Shown one piece after another: positions 32,668 through 40,308 of a stretch of 64,000 nt of DNA. Below the pieces are notes generated by a model, which was given only the letters and a program-made list of their open reading frames with translations, did no database searches and was not told the origin of the DNA. This stretch comes from a virus. A program made the position numbers and the translations under genes. The stretch is taken from positions 62,001 to 126,000 of the IMG/VR virus record IMGVR_UViG_3300029286_002355. The stretch is one strand, 5' to 3'. The first letter of the stretch is position 1; each line of letters opens with the position of its first letter.

Positions 32668-33191
32668 ATTACCCACAGCGATGTATCCAAGATGCCATTA
32701 TTTACTTTATTCAAGTAAATAAGCATTTCGTTCCATTCAGAAAAGAAATGGTGCTCCTTAATAAACGTTGCCATCCAAGGGTTAAAATCATTTAACTGCT
32801 TTTTTTCATACTTAAGTAAAATTACTTTTTTCTCAAAAGTCGCAACCACCAATTCATGAATACTACCCACCATAGGAACTAATGGATCGTAGTTAAATAT
32901 AATAAAATCGCAATGATCTACCATCCTTAGATCACATCTGACAATCGGCCAAAACCCTCGTTTAACCTCTCCCCAGTCTCCTGAATTAACTAGGTCTCGA
33001 AATTTTTGTTTGTTTTTACCCACTTCGCTGAGATCAACACTCCCGTTTACTATTTTTTTACATGGATCAAGAACTTCCATACCATAACGATATAACGATG
33101 GTGTAATTTCATCTCGCCATATTGTCCCATCATCGTTAACCGAATGGATGGGGCCGGTCAAATAAACTTTTTTACCTTTTAAATAATTCAT
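32664..33191 (-). CDS. Nucleoside 2-deoxyribosyltransferase-like protein
   Basis: The 175-residue protein starts KKVYLTGPIHSVNDDGTIWRDEI, the nucleotide-binding start of the nucleoside 2-deoxyribosyltransferase/DNPH1-like fold, followed by GMEVLDPCKK and later CDFIIFNYDPLVPMVGSIHEL, where the Glu is at the usual catalytic site. Such enzymes cleave or transfer the base of deoxynucleosides or deoxynucleotides and could help recycle host nucleotides. Specificity is unknown. ATGA overlaps link it to both neighbours. Confidence 0.75.
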   Translation of the reverse strand: MNYLKGKKVYLTGPIHSVNDDGTIWRDEITPSLYRYGMEVLDPCKKIVNGSVDLSEVGKNKQKFRDLVNSGDWGEVKRGFWPIVRCDLRMVDHCDFIIFNYDPLVPMVGSIHELVVATFEKKVILLKYEKKQLNDFNPWMATFIKEHHFFSEWNEMLIYLNKVNNGILDTSLWVI

Positions 33192-33700
33192 ATAGCCTCG
33201 ATTGTAGCAATATTGTTAAGTTCTAATTCCTGTTTCCATTCATTAAATTCTTCTTTTGATACCATGGAATATAGATTATTATGAAAAGGTTCTATTTTTG
33301 CTCTTCCTAATGTTTTCGCCTTATCGCTAACATCTTTTGCTTCCTTCAATCCCATTCCTGTTCTTCTTCTGACCGCTCTTATAAAATCTATTGGCTTTAA
33401 AACTGATGTAACCATTATACAAAAATCACATACATAATGTCTTGGATCTGGTAAAACAACTGTATTGCACATAATTGGAAAATTAAGTTCTAATAAATGA
33501 ACTTCTCCTGTAACTTCCCTAATAGCCTTCCTTTCTTCTATTCTGCCATCCCCACCACAATCTAAGCTACCCCTACCTTTAGCTGCTTTTTCGGCCTGAT
33601 TTCTTTCTGTAAAAACTCCTATTAGATGTCCGTTTCCCACGTTACCATAATCCCCATATACAGCTAAAACATCTATTATTTGATTCATATTTTGATTCAT
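33188..33700 (-). CDS. Protein with ribosomal L7/L12 C-terminal-like domain
   Basis: I place the start at the ATG at 33700, which has GGAG in front and lies just past the end of the upstream gene, giving 170 residues. The last third contains LKPIDFIRAVRRRTGMGLKEAKDV, closely parallel to the KIxVIKxVRxxTGLGLKEAK segment of bL12, the ribosomal stalk protein that recruits translation factors. bL12 genes are reported from some phages; here the domain is fused to an unrelated N-terminal half (VYGDYGNVGNGHLIGVFTER). It might contact translation factors, but the domain is also found outside ribosomes. Confidence 0.6.
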   Translation of the reverse strand: MNQNMNQIIDVLAVYGDYGNVGNGHLIGVFTERNQAEKAAKGRGSLDCGGDGRIEERKAIREVTGEVHLLELNFPIMCNTVVLPDPRHYVCDFCIMVTSVLKPIDFIRAVRRRTGMGLKEAKDVSDKAKTLGRAKIEPFHNNLYSMVSKEEFNEWKQELELNNIATIEAI

Positions 33701-33719
33701 ATTTTGCTCTCCTAACAGG

Positions 33720-33974
33720 CTAGTTAACAGATTTGAAACGTTTCGCATCAGGGTTCTTGTCGTTCTGATGATATTTAAATTGATTGCAATTATTGGCATT
33801 ACTAAGAGTAAATGGACATTTGAATTTCGAAGAATCTTCCGTGTCCTCGTCAAATAATTCGTCAAATACTTTTTCTGCACAAAGGAGGCCATACGTTTCA
33901 TCGTCCAATTGATGACTGCAAAAAGTATGAGGACTATCCCAATACCCATAAGTGTTTTTGTCTATAAATTTCAT
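33720..33974 (-). CDS. Hypothetical acidic protein (84 residues)
   Basis: A short acidic protein (FDELFDEDTEDSS) starting [21 protein letters not shown], with scattered Cys and His. I recognise no family. Its ATG overlaps the stop of the IMPDH/GMPR gene (ATGA), which supports it over the longer alternative frame on the same bases. Confidence 0.6.
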   Translation of the reverse strand: MKFIDKNTYGYWDSPHTFCSHQLDDETYGLLCAEKVFDELFDEDTEDSSKFKCPFTLSNANNCNQFKYHQNDKNPDAKRFKSVN

Positions 33975-35014
33975 ATTTTGCTCTCCAATCTGGCTCCACC
34001 GCTAATCTCTATTAACACTGATTTTTCTTGGAATTCTTTTAGATTATTTGCGCCAGAATAAGAGAATGAAGATTGGAGATTTTCTTTAATCTTTTTCAAC
34101 AAATATCTCACATGCCCCCTAAACGGAACCATCTTAACAACTCCCTCTACGAAAGCATGTTTTCCTCCGTTTTCCACTTTTCTTTCCCCGCTAGCCGATC
34201 CGCCAAAAACCTTATAAAACTGACCATCGGGACTTTCATAAACGTTTCCGGGGGTTTCTGAAGCTCCTGCTATGAAACTTCCGATCATAACCGCATTAGC
34301 ATACTTCATGGCTTTAGCAATATCACCTGTAGTTTTAATACCGCCATCAGAAATCATAACGATATCTGGAATGGCTTGCCGTATATCTCGAATAGCAGAA
34401 AGTTGCGGAACTCCAACTCCTGTATTTTTTCTTGTTTGACATGCTTCGCCGGGGCCAATTCCAACCTTGATGATATCCGCCCCCCACTCTCTCAAATCTT
34501 TTGCTCCTTGAATAGTGGCAACATTCCCCGCTATGATTGTAACGTTTAGATGATTCCTAATCCTAATCCATTTTATCATATTCTTAACTAAAATGTGGTG
34601 ACCCTGAGCAACATCAATACAGAATATTCTTGCTCCTGCCTCGAAAAGTTCATAGAATCTGTGTTTATCATCCTCTTTTACCCCTATAGAAACGCCCACA
34701 TGTTTTGCTATTTCGTCATAAGTCATAGCAGGTTCTTCTTCTGAAAATTGATCAAACGTATTACGAAGCAGGTTTACTCCATATGGGTCGTTTGAATCTT
34801 GCGGATTTCGAAAACGATGAAGAATTCCCACTCCTCCAGCTCTATACATAGCATGACACATTTTTGGGCCTGTAACATCTTTCATGTTGGCAGATATTAC
34901 CGGGAGACTCAACTTAAATTTACCCATATCAGAGCTTAGATCAACACTAGATCGAGACATAACCTCGGAATATTGAGGCTCGAAAAGAACATCGCTAAAC
35001 GTTATTGCAGACAT
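33971..35014 (-). CDS. IMP dehydrogenase / GMP reductase family enzyme
   Basis: The 347-residue protein is a TIM-barrel IMPDH/GMPR enzyme without CBS domains: [10 protein letters not shown], then [25 protein letters not shown], the catalytic loop [20 protein letters not shown] (Cys nucleophile), [15 protein letters not shown] and [12 protein letters not shown]. It interconverts IMP, XMP or GMP and so tunes guanine nucleotide supply. IMPDH and GMPR cannot be told apart confidently here; the short length and missing CBS domains lean toward GMP reductase. A promoter-like element lies 24 bases upstream. Confidence 0.9.
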   Translation of the reverse strand: MSAITFSDVLFEPQYSEVMSRSSVDLSSDMGKFKLSLPVISANMKDVTGPKMCHAMYRAGGVGILHRFRNPQDSNDPYGVNLLRNTFDQFSEEEPAMTYDEIAKHVGVSIGVKEDDKHRFYELFEAGARIFCIDVAQGHHILVKNMIKWIRIRNHLNVTIIAGNVATIQGAKDLREWGADIIKVGIGPGEACQTRKNTGVGVPQLSAIRDIRQAIPDIVMISDGGIKTTGDIAKAMKYANAVMIGSFIAGASETPGNVYESPDGQFYKVFGGSASGERKVENGGKHAFVEGVVKMVPFRGHVRYLLKKIKENLQSSFSYSGANNLKEFQEKSVLIEISGGARLESKI

Positions 35015-35037
35015 AGTTTCTCCTTTGATTTACTTAC

Positions 35038-35052
35038 AGAGATATTATACAG
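35038..35052 (-). promoter_or_regulatory. Promoter-like motif CTGTATAATATCTCT
   Basis: A copy of the repeated element, about 25 bases before the ATG of the IMPDH/GMPR gene and just after the stop of the preceding gene. Confidence 0.55.
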
Positions 35053-35058
35053 ACAAAA

Positions 35059-36090
35059 TTAAAGTTCCAAGCTACCAATCGTTCCTTTTGCAGGCGATTG
35101 GAAAGCATCTTCTGGCAACTCATTAAGATGTTCTTCTACTGAACGAAGACATTCAACCTCTTTTATTTCATCAATTTCTTTACGTATTCCATTCATCATC
35201 TCGTCGGTAAAAGAACAGTCTTTTTCAATTTTATAGATGAATCCACTCTGGTTGCGCACCGTATTGCCGTTGATTTCTTTGATTAGAAGTCTTGGATCAA
35301 TAAGTTTTTGCTTAAGAACATGGGAAACCCAATCTTTAGGCATAAAATATTCTTCGGAAGAAATAGAAGTAATATATTTAGTTGCAAACTTACTTCCTTT
35401 CCTTTCGATAACTATATCATGCGCTAACATTCCGCTTATTTTTTTACGGTTAGCCTCTTGCTCGCTCTTAGAAGATTCTGCAACGGCACGGAAAATATCC
35501 CTGCATAGACTTAACGGGAAACAAACAATAAATATACGGTTGGGAGAATTACTAGTTCTACTTCCGAACTGCTCTATAAGAAAAACATTAGAAAATAAAC
35601 AAGGTTGCCATCCTTCAGCAGTTACCAACCTGAATAGTTCCATCAATGTTTCTCTGCTTTTAATGCCTTGTTTATCTACAGAGCTTATCCCATCTAAGAT
35701 ATTTATGAAAGTATTTTTGCTATCATTCAGTGAATAGGATAATTCTTTATGTTGTTTTGGTTTATTCAATGGCTTTTCGGCAGGAACTTGACTGGCTAGC
35801 CCCCTTGCTATATTCAGAAACAACGACATATCTCCACGCAGACACTTCATTAGGTCGTTACTGGACATTATTTCGGCTAGATGTAACTCAGGAGAAATGT
35901 AGACTCTTTTACCCCTATATAATCCCCCCATGAGTCTAAATTTACTCGTGGTATCGGGATAAAAAACCAGCATTTTTGATATGGCAGAGCAAGAACCATA
36001 AAGGTCATTCCATAAATCAGAGCAGGTCTTTGGAATGGAAATTTCTTCAATAGTGTTTAAAACAGCTAAGTTGTTTATGTCTTTACTCAT
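35059..36090 (-). CDS. Hypothetical protein ending in GTIGSLEL
   Basis: I do not recognise this 343-residue protein. It looks globular and mixed alpha/beta, with no membrane segment. The central part (FINILDGISSVDKQGIKSRETL ... FIVCFPLSLCRDIF) recalls the Walker-B and arginine region of AAA-type proteins, but no P-loop is present. The last residues, KGTIGSLEL, recur at the C-terminus of the proteins at 39853-40308 (STIGSLEL) and 39503-39856 (SPVGSLEV). The gene starts the replication block. Confidence 0.6.
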   Translation of the reverse strand: MSKDINNLAVLNTIEEISIPKTCSDLWNDLYGSCSAISKMLVFYPDTTSKFRLMGGLYRGKRVYISPELHLAEIMSSNDLMKCLRGDMSLFLNIARGLASQVPAEKPLNKPKQHKELSYSLNDSKNTFINILDGISSVDKQGIKSRETLMELFRLVTAEGWQPCLFSNVFLIEQFGSRTSNSPNRIFIVCFPLSLCRDIFRAVAESSKSEQEANRKKISGMLAHDIVIERKGSKFATKYITSISSEEYFMPKDWVSHVLKQKLIDPRLLIKEINGNTVRNQSGFIYKIEKDCSFTDEMMNGIRKEIDEIKEVECLRSVEEHLNELPEDAFQSPAKGTIGSLEL

Positions 36091-36106
36091 GATTTCTAAC
36101 GTTGGG

Positions 36107-36907
36107 CTATTGCGATTTTATACTAAGTGCTTCTAGACGGTACATAATATTCTTTACAATCTCTCTTTCTTTGTCTGTTTTGACTTCACTAAATGCATCT
36201 GTAAAGACTTTGGCAAATTCATCCGTTGGTATATTAACGATCTCTCCATTGTTTTTCATTTCTCCAAGAATAGAAGCTTGAAGTTTTAACAAGTTGGTGA
36301 GGACTCCCATTTGTCTAGCGGTTTCCACACTCTTTATCTTTTCAACTTCTGTTATGCTTTCTTCTGTAGTTGGAACGATACTGTTAACCCCCATTAATCT
36401 TTCTGTAATAATAGCATAGCTGGTTGCAATGCGATCCATCGTGGTCAAATTATTGCTAGAAAGCCTCTTAATCCTATTAGCATATTCAACCTTTTGAATT
36501 TCTTTTATAGCCTCATCATAATGAAAAGACATATGGTTTTCAATAACACTTTTAGCTATATTTAATCCCGATTTGTCTTTAAATAGCTTTTGAGCTTCTG
36601 CAAAGTTTTTGTTTTTTAAGAAGTTTTGTTCTATTTCCTCTCTAAATTGGCTGGAGCATAGAATACAAGTTGGCTCATAAAGAACGGAATTGTCGCCAAG
36701 GTTTATTGCCTGAGCAAAAATCTTTTCAACCTTATCCTTTGCCCCACTTGGATTATGTAGGGTTTCTAGGGCTGTTGGAACCGATTCTTGTTTAAGAGGC
36801 TCAATAGATTCGGTTGACTCAATTGATTCATCTAACGGATCATCTTTTTTGCTCATATCAATCCCAATTGCATTATTTTCAGTAACCCGCAAATAGCCAC
36901 TTGACAA
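36107..36907 (-). CDS. Putative DNA-binding protein with Cys pair and HTH-like region
   Basis: The 266-residue protein has an acidic N-terminus, then PTCILCSSQFREEIEQNFLKNKNFAEAQ ... SVIENHMSFHY. This resembles small phage and bacterial proteins in which a C-x2-C pair is followed by R-x2-IE, a helix-turn-helix and a terminal H-x3-H. The C-terminal half is helical. It could be a transcription regulator or a terminase-small-subunit-like protein; neither is certain. A TATAAT box lies 60 bases upstream at 36967-36972. Confidence 0.5.
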   Translation of the reverse strand: MSSGYLRVTENNAIGIDMSKKDDPLDESIESTESIEPLKQESVPTALETLHNPSGAKDKVEKIFAQAINLGDNSVLYEPTCILCSSQFREEIEQNFLKNKNFAEAQKLFKDKSGLNIAKSVIENHMSFHYDEAIKEIQKVEYANRIKRLSSNNLTTMDRIATSYAIITERLMGVNSIVPTTEESITEVEKIKSVETARQMGVLTNLLKLQASILGEMKNNGEIVNIPTDEFAKVFTDAFSEVKTDKEREIVKNIMYRLEALSIKSQ

Positions 36908-36966
36908 AATAAGTCATAACAAGGAGCCCAATAGTAAAAATAGTATTTTATGCTTTTCATGTTGGT

Positions 36967-36972
36967 ATTATA
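36967..36972 (-). promoter_or_regulatory. Candidate -10 box TATAAT
   Basis: GTATAATACC on the minus strand, about 60 bases before the ATG at 36907, in the 85-base gap between genes. No clear -35 box. Confidence 0.35.
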
Positions 36973-36992
36973 CATGATTTTGGCATTTGATT

Positions 36993-37250
36993 TTAGATAT
37001 TTTGGACTATATCTTGAGCTATATCCAGAATCAAGTAATGAAGAGTTAGGGGGCGGCTATCAATTAATACACTATAAAAATTTTCTATCTTTTGTTCTGG
37101 TAAATGAAAATTCTTATTCCGTGCATAGATTTGCAAGGCTGTCATAACGTCTTTGGCAACTTCTTTTCTTTGAGAAACCACAATAAGGTCATTAATGTTA
37201 TTAAGAAGGGTCAATACGGAGCGAACTGTTGGAGTAATTGTTTTAGGCAT
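36993..37250 (-). CDS. Hypothetical helical protein (85 residues)
   Basis: A small helical protein starting MPKTITPTVRSVLTLLNNI with no motif I recognise. It is followed by a 85-base gap with a promoter-like box, and its start lies 23 bases after the preceding gene. Confidence 0.5.
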   Translation of the reverse strand: MPKTITPTVRSVLTLLNNINDLIVVSQRKEVAKDVMTALQIYARNKNFHLPEQKIENFYSVLIDSRPLTLHYLILDIAQDIVQNI

Positions 37251-37273
37251 TTTTATATACCTGTATTGTTTAC

Positions 37274-37705
37274 CTAATCTACTTTTTCTACGCTAATTAA
37301 TCTAAGTTCGCTATTGCTGTCTAAGTTCCCCACAACCTCTTCAGATTTTTCCCATGCTTCGTTTTCGTTGGAAGCAAATATTTTTTTGCCTACATCGTAA
37401 GAACCTAGTACCGTTCCATAGGCGTCTTCAAACTGGAAACTATATTCGTTTAAACCACCACCTTTTTCAACATCTGATTGAACCATCTCGACATAATTCT
37501 TAGCAGCAGCACGTGACAATCCCTCAATAACCAATAACTCTTCGCATTCTTCGGAATCTAGGCCATCTTGTATAAAAATAGCTGTCTTTGCCATCCACTT
37601 TTTATGGTCGGAAATGGCATTTTTGGTTTGTTGACGCAAAGATCTGTATAGACTTTGGACAAACTGACTCTTGCTTAGATCTTCATTTGTAGAACTTATC
37701 TTCAT
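37274..37705 (-). CDS. Hypothetical protein (143 residues)
   Basis: The first 90 residues are helical and include LDSEECEELLVIEGLSRAAAKNYVEMV, which resembles a small helical DNA- or protein-binding fold; the last 50 form beta strands (YSFQFEDAYGTVLGSYDVGKKIF). I recognise no family. It belongs to the run of small genes upstream of the clamp and clamp-loader genes. Confidence 0.5.
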   Translation of the reverse strand: MKISSTNEDLSKSQFVQSLYRSLRQQTKNAISDHKKWMAKTAIFIQDGLDSEECEELLVIEGLSRAAAKNYVEMVQSDVEKGGGLNEYSFQFEDAYGTVLGSYDVGKKIFASNENEAWEKSEEVVGNLDSNSELRLISVEKVD

Positions 37706-37743
37706 ATTAACATATTCTGCAAACCATATCTTAAATCCTTCTA

Positions 37744-38613
37744 CTATTTGGATTCAGATAGTGGAAAACCAATATCATCATCATCATTATTCTTTGTGAT
37801 ATTGTCATTCTCCTTGTTTGCAGAATCGTTTTTTGAAGATTCTGTGGAAACGGCATCTGTTTTTATCTTACTCTCTTCTAGCTGGTAGTGAATACCATAG
37901 CGTCCGGAAGATGTTTTATCTACCCATTTATTGTCTTCGAAAGTTTTAATTGACATTTTCCCACCACGAGGCGTATAAATATAATCAATAGCTTCATTCC
38001 CACTCCAATATTCTGATTGAATATAGCCCGTAACCTTGTATTGGGTTTCGTTACTTTTACCTTCAAAAACAATATGAATTTCTTTGCCTTTGCTCCCGCT
38101 CTTGATCTTTGCTTCTTTAACTTCTCCTAAGCGATAACATTGAACAGTACGAGAAATAACTTGTTCTAGGTTTTTATTGAGATCGGGCATTTCCAAACCA
38201 GAAACATGATTAAGTGGTTCGAAATCTTCTACTTCTCCACCTGCGATTCGGATACAACTTCCAACCCTACTAATTTGATCGGTTAATACGTTGCCCACTC
38301 CCGAATTTATTCCGCATCCCTCAAACGCCTTGATAAGTTCTTCTCTAACATCATAAAGAGCCAGAAGTATTTTCTCTGCTCCCGCCATGGCAACAGGCTT
38401 ACCATCTTGAGCAACCTGTCTACTGCCCACTCTCGCTACGGTAGCAATATCTCCATGTCCCTCTATTTCTTTGGTTACTTCTTGTACCTTTTGTTCGGAA
38501 GGATTTCCCATATAAGTACGCAATCCCTCTTCCAGTAAATCATCGGTTTTAAGTGGCTCCATTTTTCTACCAACCAATTGCGCCAATATTTCTTGTTCTG
38601 TCATTTCGGGCAT
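37744..38613 (-). CDS. Hypothetical protein with acidic C-terminal tail
   Basis: The 289-residue protein has an N-terminal helical part, a central VSRTVQCYRLGEVKEAKI-type beta region, and a long Asn/Asp/Ser/Lys tail ending NDDDDIGFPLSESK. An acidic tail with a hydrophobic tip (DDDDIGF) is reminiscent of single-strand-DNA-binding proteins, whose DDDIPF tail docks partner proteins, but I cannot see a clear OB fold. A single-strand-binding role is one hypothesis. Confidence 0.5.
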   Translation of the reverse strand: MPEMTEQEILAQLVGRKMEPLKTDDLLEEGLRTYMGNPSEQKVQEVTKEIEGHGDIATVARVGSRQVAQDGKPVAMAGAEKILLALYDVREELIKAFEGCGINSGVGNVLTDQISRVGSCIRIAGGEVEDFEPLNHVSGLEMPDLNKNLEQVISRTVQCYRLGEVKEAKIKSGSKGKEIHIVFEGKSNETQYKVTGYIQSEYWSGNEAIDYIYTPRGGKMSIKTFEDNKWVDKTSSGRYGIHYQLEESKIKTDAVSTESSKNDSANKENDNITKNNDDDDIGFPLSESK

Positions 38614-38623
38614 ATATTACTCC

Positions 38624-38866
38624 TTATGCATTAATTTCAGTAGTCAAATCATCTACCCCGCAATTAGGGCAACCATTTATCGTTAAAAGTTCAGAAGCTA
38701 CAAAACCACATCCTGCACATTGAACCACATTCGCCCCATAATTTTTTTGATCGGAAATAGCAGCCTCAATAGCTTTTACTCCTGATTCATGGAGGACTCT
38801 TTTAGATGATGTTTTCCCTATGGCCCTCTGTCTTTGAAAAATTGGTATGGCTTCTTGAATATTCAT
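38624..38866 (-). CDS. Small zinc-ribbon protein
   Basis: The 80-residue protein has a helical N-terminal half and a zinc ribbon at the C-terminus: VQCAGCGFVASELLTINGCPNCGVD, two C-x2-C pairs 16 residues apart. Such proteins commonly bind nucleic acid or bridge proteins. Its start is preceded by a TATAAT box at 38888-38893. Confidence 0.6.
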   Translation of the reverse strand: MNIQEAIPIFQRQRAIGKTSSKRVLHESGVKAIEAAISDQKNYGANVVQCAGCGFVASELLTINGCPNCGVDDLTTEINA

Positions 38867-38887
38867 TTACCCTTATGTTTCTTTCTT

Positions 38888-38953
38888 ATTATACAATTTC
38901 CTTGAACTTTTAGCACAAAAATATCATTCAGTGGATGGAAATTATTGTATAAT
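38888..38953. promoter_or_regulatory. Divergent promoter region with two TATAAT boxes
   Basis: The minus strand carries TATAAT at 38888-38893, 22 bases before the ATG at 38866. The plus strand carries TATAAT at 38948-38953, 20 bases before the HNH ATG at 38974. Neither has a convincing -35 box. Confidence 0.45.
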
Positions 38954-38973
38954 GGTGATAATGGATTTGTTAT

Positions 38974-39534
38974 ATGAGCAAACGTAAAAACAGTAAAAAA
39001 AAGCTAGAATCAATTCCGAAGATAAACCGGAGACTATTTAAGCTATGGAGCGAAGCCGTTAGAGATAAAGCCGGAAACAAATGCGAGTTTTGCGGAAAAT
39101 CTAAAAACGAAGACAATGGGCATGGGATAATAAATAAGCTTGATAGCCATCACGTTTTATCTAGAAAAATCAAAGATTGCCCTTTAAAATTCGACATTAG
39201 AAACGGGGTGCTTGTAGACCCATTTCATCATAAATGGGGTATTCCTAGCTTCCACAGAGATCCTGTTACTACAATAACATGGCTTCAAAAAAATAAACCA
39301 GCTAGCTATGAATTTATTCTAAAAAACTCAACAGTTACAGTGGATTTAGACAATAGGTGTGTCTTAGAAGAAATTGAAAAAAGATTAATGGAAAAAGAAG
39401 CTTTAGATATTGATAAGTTGAAAGAAATAGAAGAGAAATTCCCTAGACAGCCAAAGAAAGAACCCACTACCAATATTGCAGATGTCCTAAGAAGAGAAGA
39501 ACCTAAACCTCAAGAGAACCCACAGGAGATGTAG
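38974..39534 (+). CDS. HNH endonuclease
   Basis: The 186-residue plus-strand protein has an HNH core: CEFCGKSKN, LDSHHVLSRK, NGVLVDPFHHKW, with the Cys and His ligands of the beta-beta-alpha metal fold. The N-terminus is very basic and the C-terminus acidic and Pro-rich. It is probably a free-standing homing-type nuclease inserted in the replication block. Its last 32 bases overlap the convergent gene at 39503. Confidence 0.75.
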   Translation: MSKRKNSKKKLESIPKINRRLFKLWSEAVRDKAGNKCEFCGKSKNEDNGHGIINKLDSHHVLSRKIKDCPLKFDIRNGVLVDPFHHKWGIPSFHRDPVTTITWLQKNKPASYEFILKNSTVTVDLDNRCVLEEIEKRLMEKEALDIDKLKEIEEKFPRQPKKEPTTNIADVLRREEPKPQENPQEM

Positions 39535-39856
39535 GTTCCTGAGTAGAAGAATTACTTATTTCATCATTCGTCCAACCATTCAGTGCATGACCATTGGGAT
39601 CTTTTTCGCTAAAATCTCCGTGTAAAATTACCTTGAGAACTCCGCATCCGCCACTTATAGATTCTATACGAAACACTCCACCATTGTAACAAACTGGCAT
39701 GTTTTTACATATGGATTGGCACTTGTTATGGTTTTCATTTTTACATATGTCATTTATATTGCAGGACAACTTTATGGATGCCGAAAGCACCTTCTGGTTC
39801 TTGGAATATTTCTCATCGTCCAAAACCATACAAGTAAGATCGGCGTAATCATTCAT
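39503..39856 (-). CDS. Cys-rich hypothetical protein ending in PVGSLEV
   Basis: The 117-residue protein contains several Cys and His residues in the centre (CNINDICKNENHNKCQSICKN), perhaps a metal site, followed by strands (YNGGVFRIESISGGCGVLKVILHG). It ends TSPVGSLEV, the third example of this C-terminal peptide in the region. It overlaps the upstream gene by ATGA. Function unknown. Confidence 0.55.
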   Translation of the reverse strand: MNDYADLTCMVLDDEKYSKNQKVLSASIKLSCNINDICKNENHNKCQSICKNMPVCYNGGVFRIESISGGCGVLKVILHGDFSEKDPNGHALNGWTNDEISNSSTQEPTSPVGSLEV

Positions 39857-40308
39857 AGCTCTAACGACCCTATGGTAGATTGATGTTTTAATGCGACTTC
39901 TTCAACCAGTTTTTGCTCTTGTTCTTTTAGTTTTTGCTCTTGTTCTTTCTTGAGTTTTCGTCTTTCTTTTGCTTTTTCTTTAAGAGCGGATATCTTTAAT
40001 GCCTTGGCTGCTTTTTCTTCCTCTATTATTTTTTTAATTGCGCTAGAGTTCAATGGGGCGGAATTGTTTTTAACAATAGCGGTTATTTCAACATCGCAAA
40101 TAGGATGCCCACCAAAAATAACTTTTGCTCCAATATAGCTAACAACAAAAGCATGTCCGTCCCAATCCACTGTATCGCCTACCTGAAAATTATCATAACT
40201 ATAAGCTTGATGGTTTCTTCCCTTTACCGTTATCTTCTTTTCGGTTTCAGAGTATTTTTCTACTTGTTCTGAAGGGGCATGATCAAAAAATATACGTGCC
40301 ATAGCCAT
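39853..40308 (-). CDS. Hypothetical protein with charged helix, ending in STIGSLEL
   Basis: The 151-residue protein has an N-terminal beta-rich half (KITVKGRNHQAYSYDNFQVG, DWDGHAFVVSYIG) and a long Lys/Glu/Gln helix with repeated KEQEQKL units, then the tail HQSTIGSLEL. The helix is encoded by a short direct DNA repeat near 39905-39950. It overlaps the HolA-like gene by one base. Function unknown. Confidence 0.55.
   Translation of the reverse strand: MAMARIFFDHAPSEQVEKYSETEKKITVKGRNHQAYSYDNFQVGDTVDWDGHAFVVSYIGAKVIFGGHPICDVEITAIVKNNSAPLNSSAIKKIIEEEKAAKALKISALKEKAKERRKLKKEQEQKLKEQEQKLVEEVALKHQSTIGSLEL

Noticed and set aside
33721-33949. N-terminal extension of the L7/L12-like protein
   Set aside because: The longer frame overlaps a better small gene (33720-33974) with an ATGA link, and a GGAG-preceded ATG at 33700 gives the natural start.
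36950-37147. Plus-strand frame of 65 residues
   Set aside because: It lies mostly opposite the 85-residue gene at 36993-37250 and has no ribosome-binding site.
39905-39950. Direct repeat TTTTGCTCTTGTTCTTT
   Set aside because: It lies in frame and encodes the KEQEQKL repeat of a charged helix, so it is a coding repeat.
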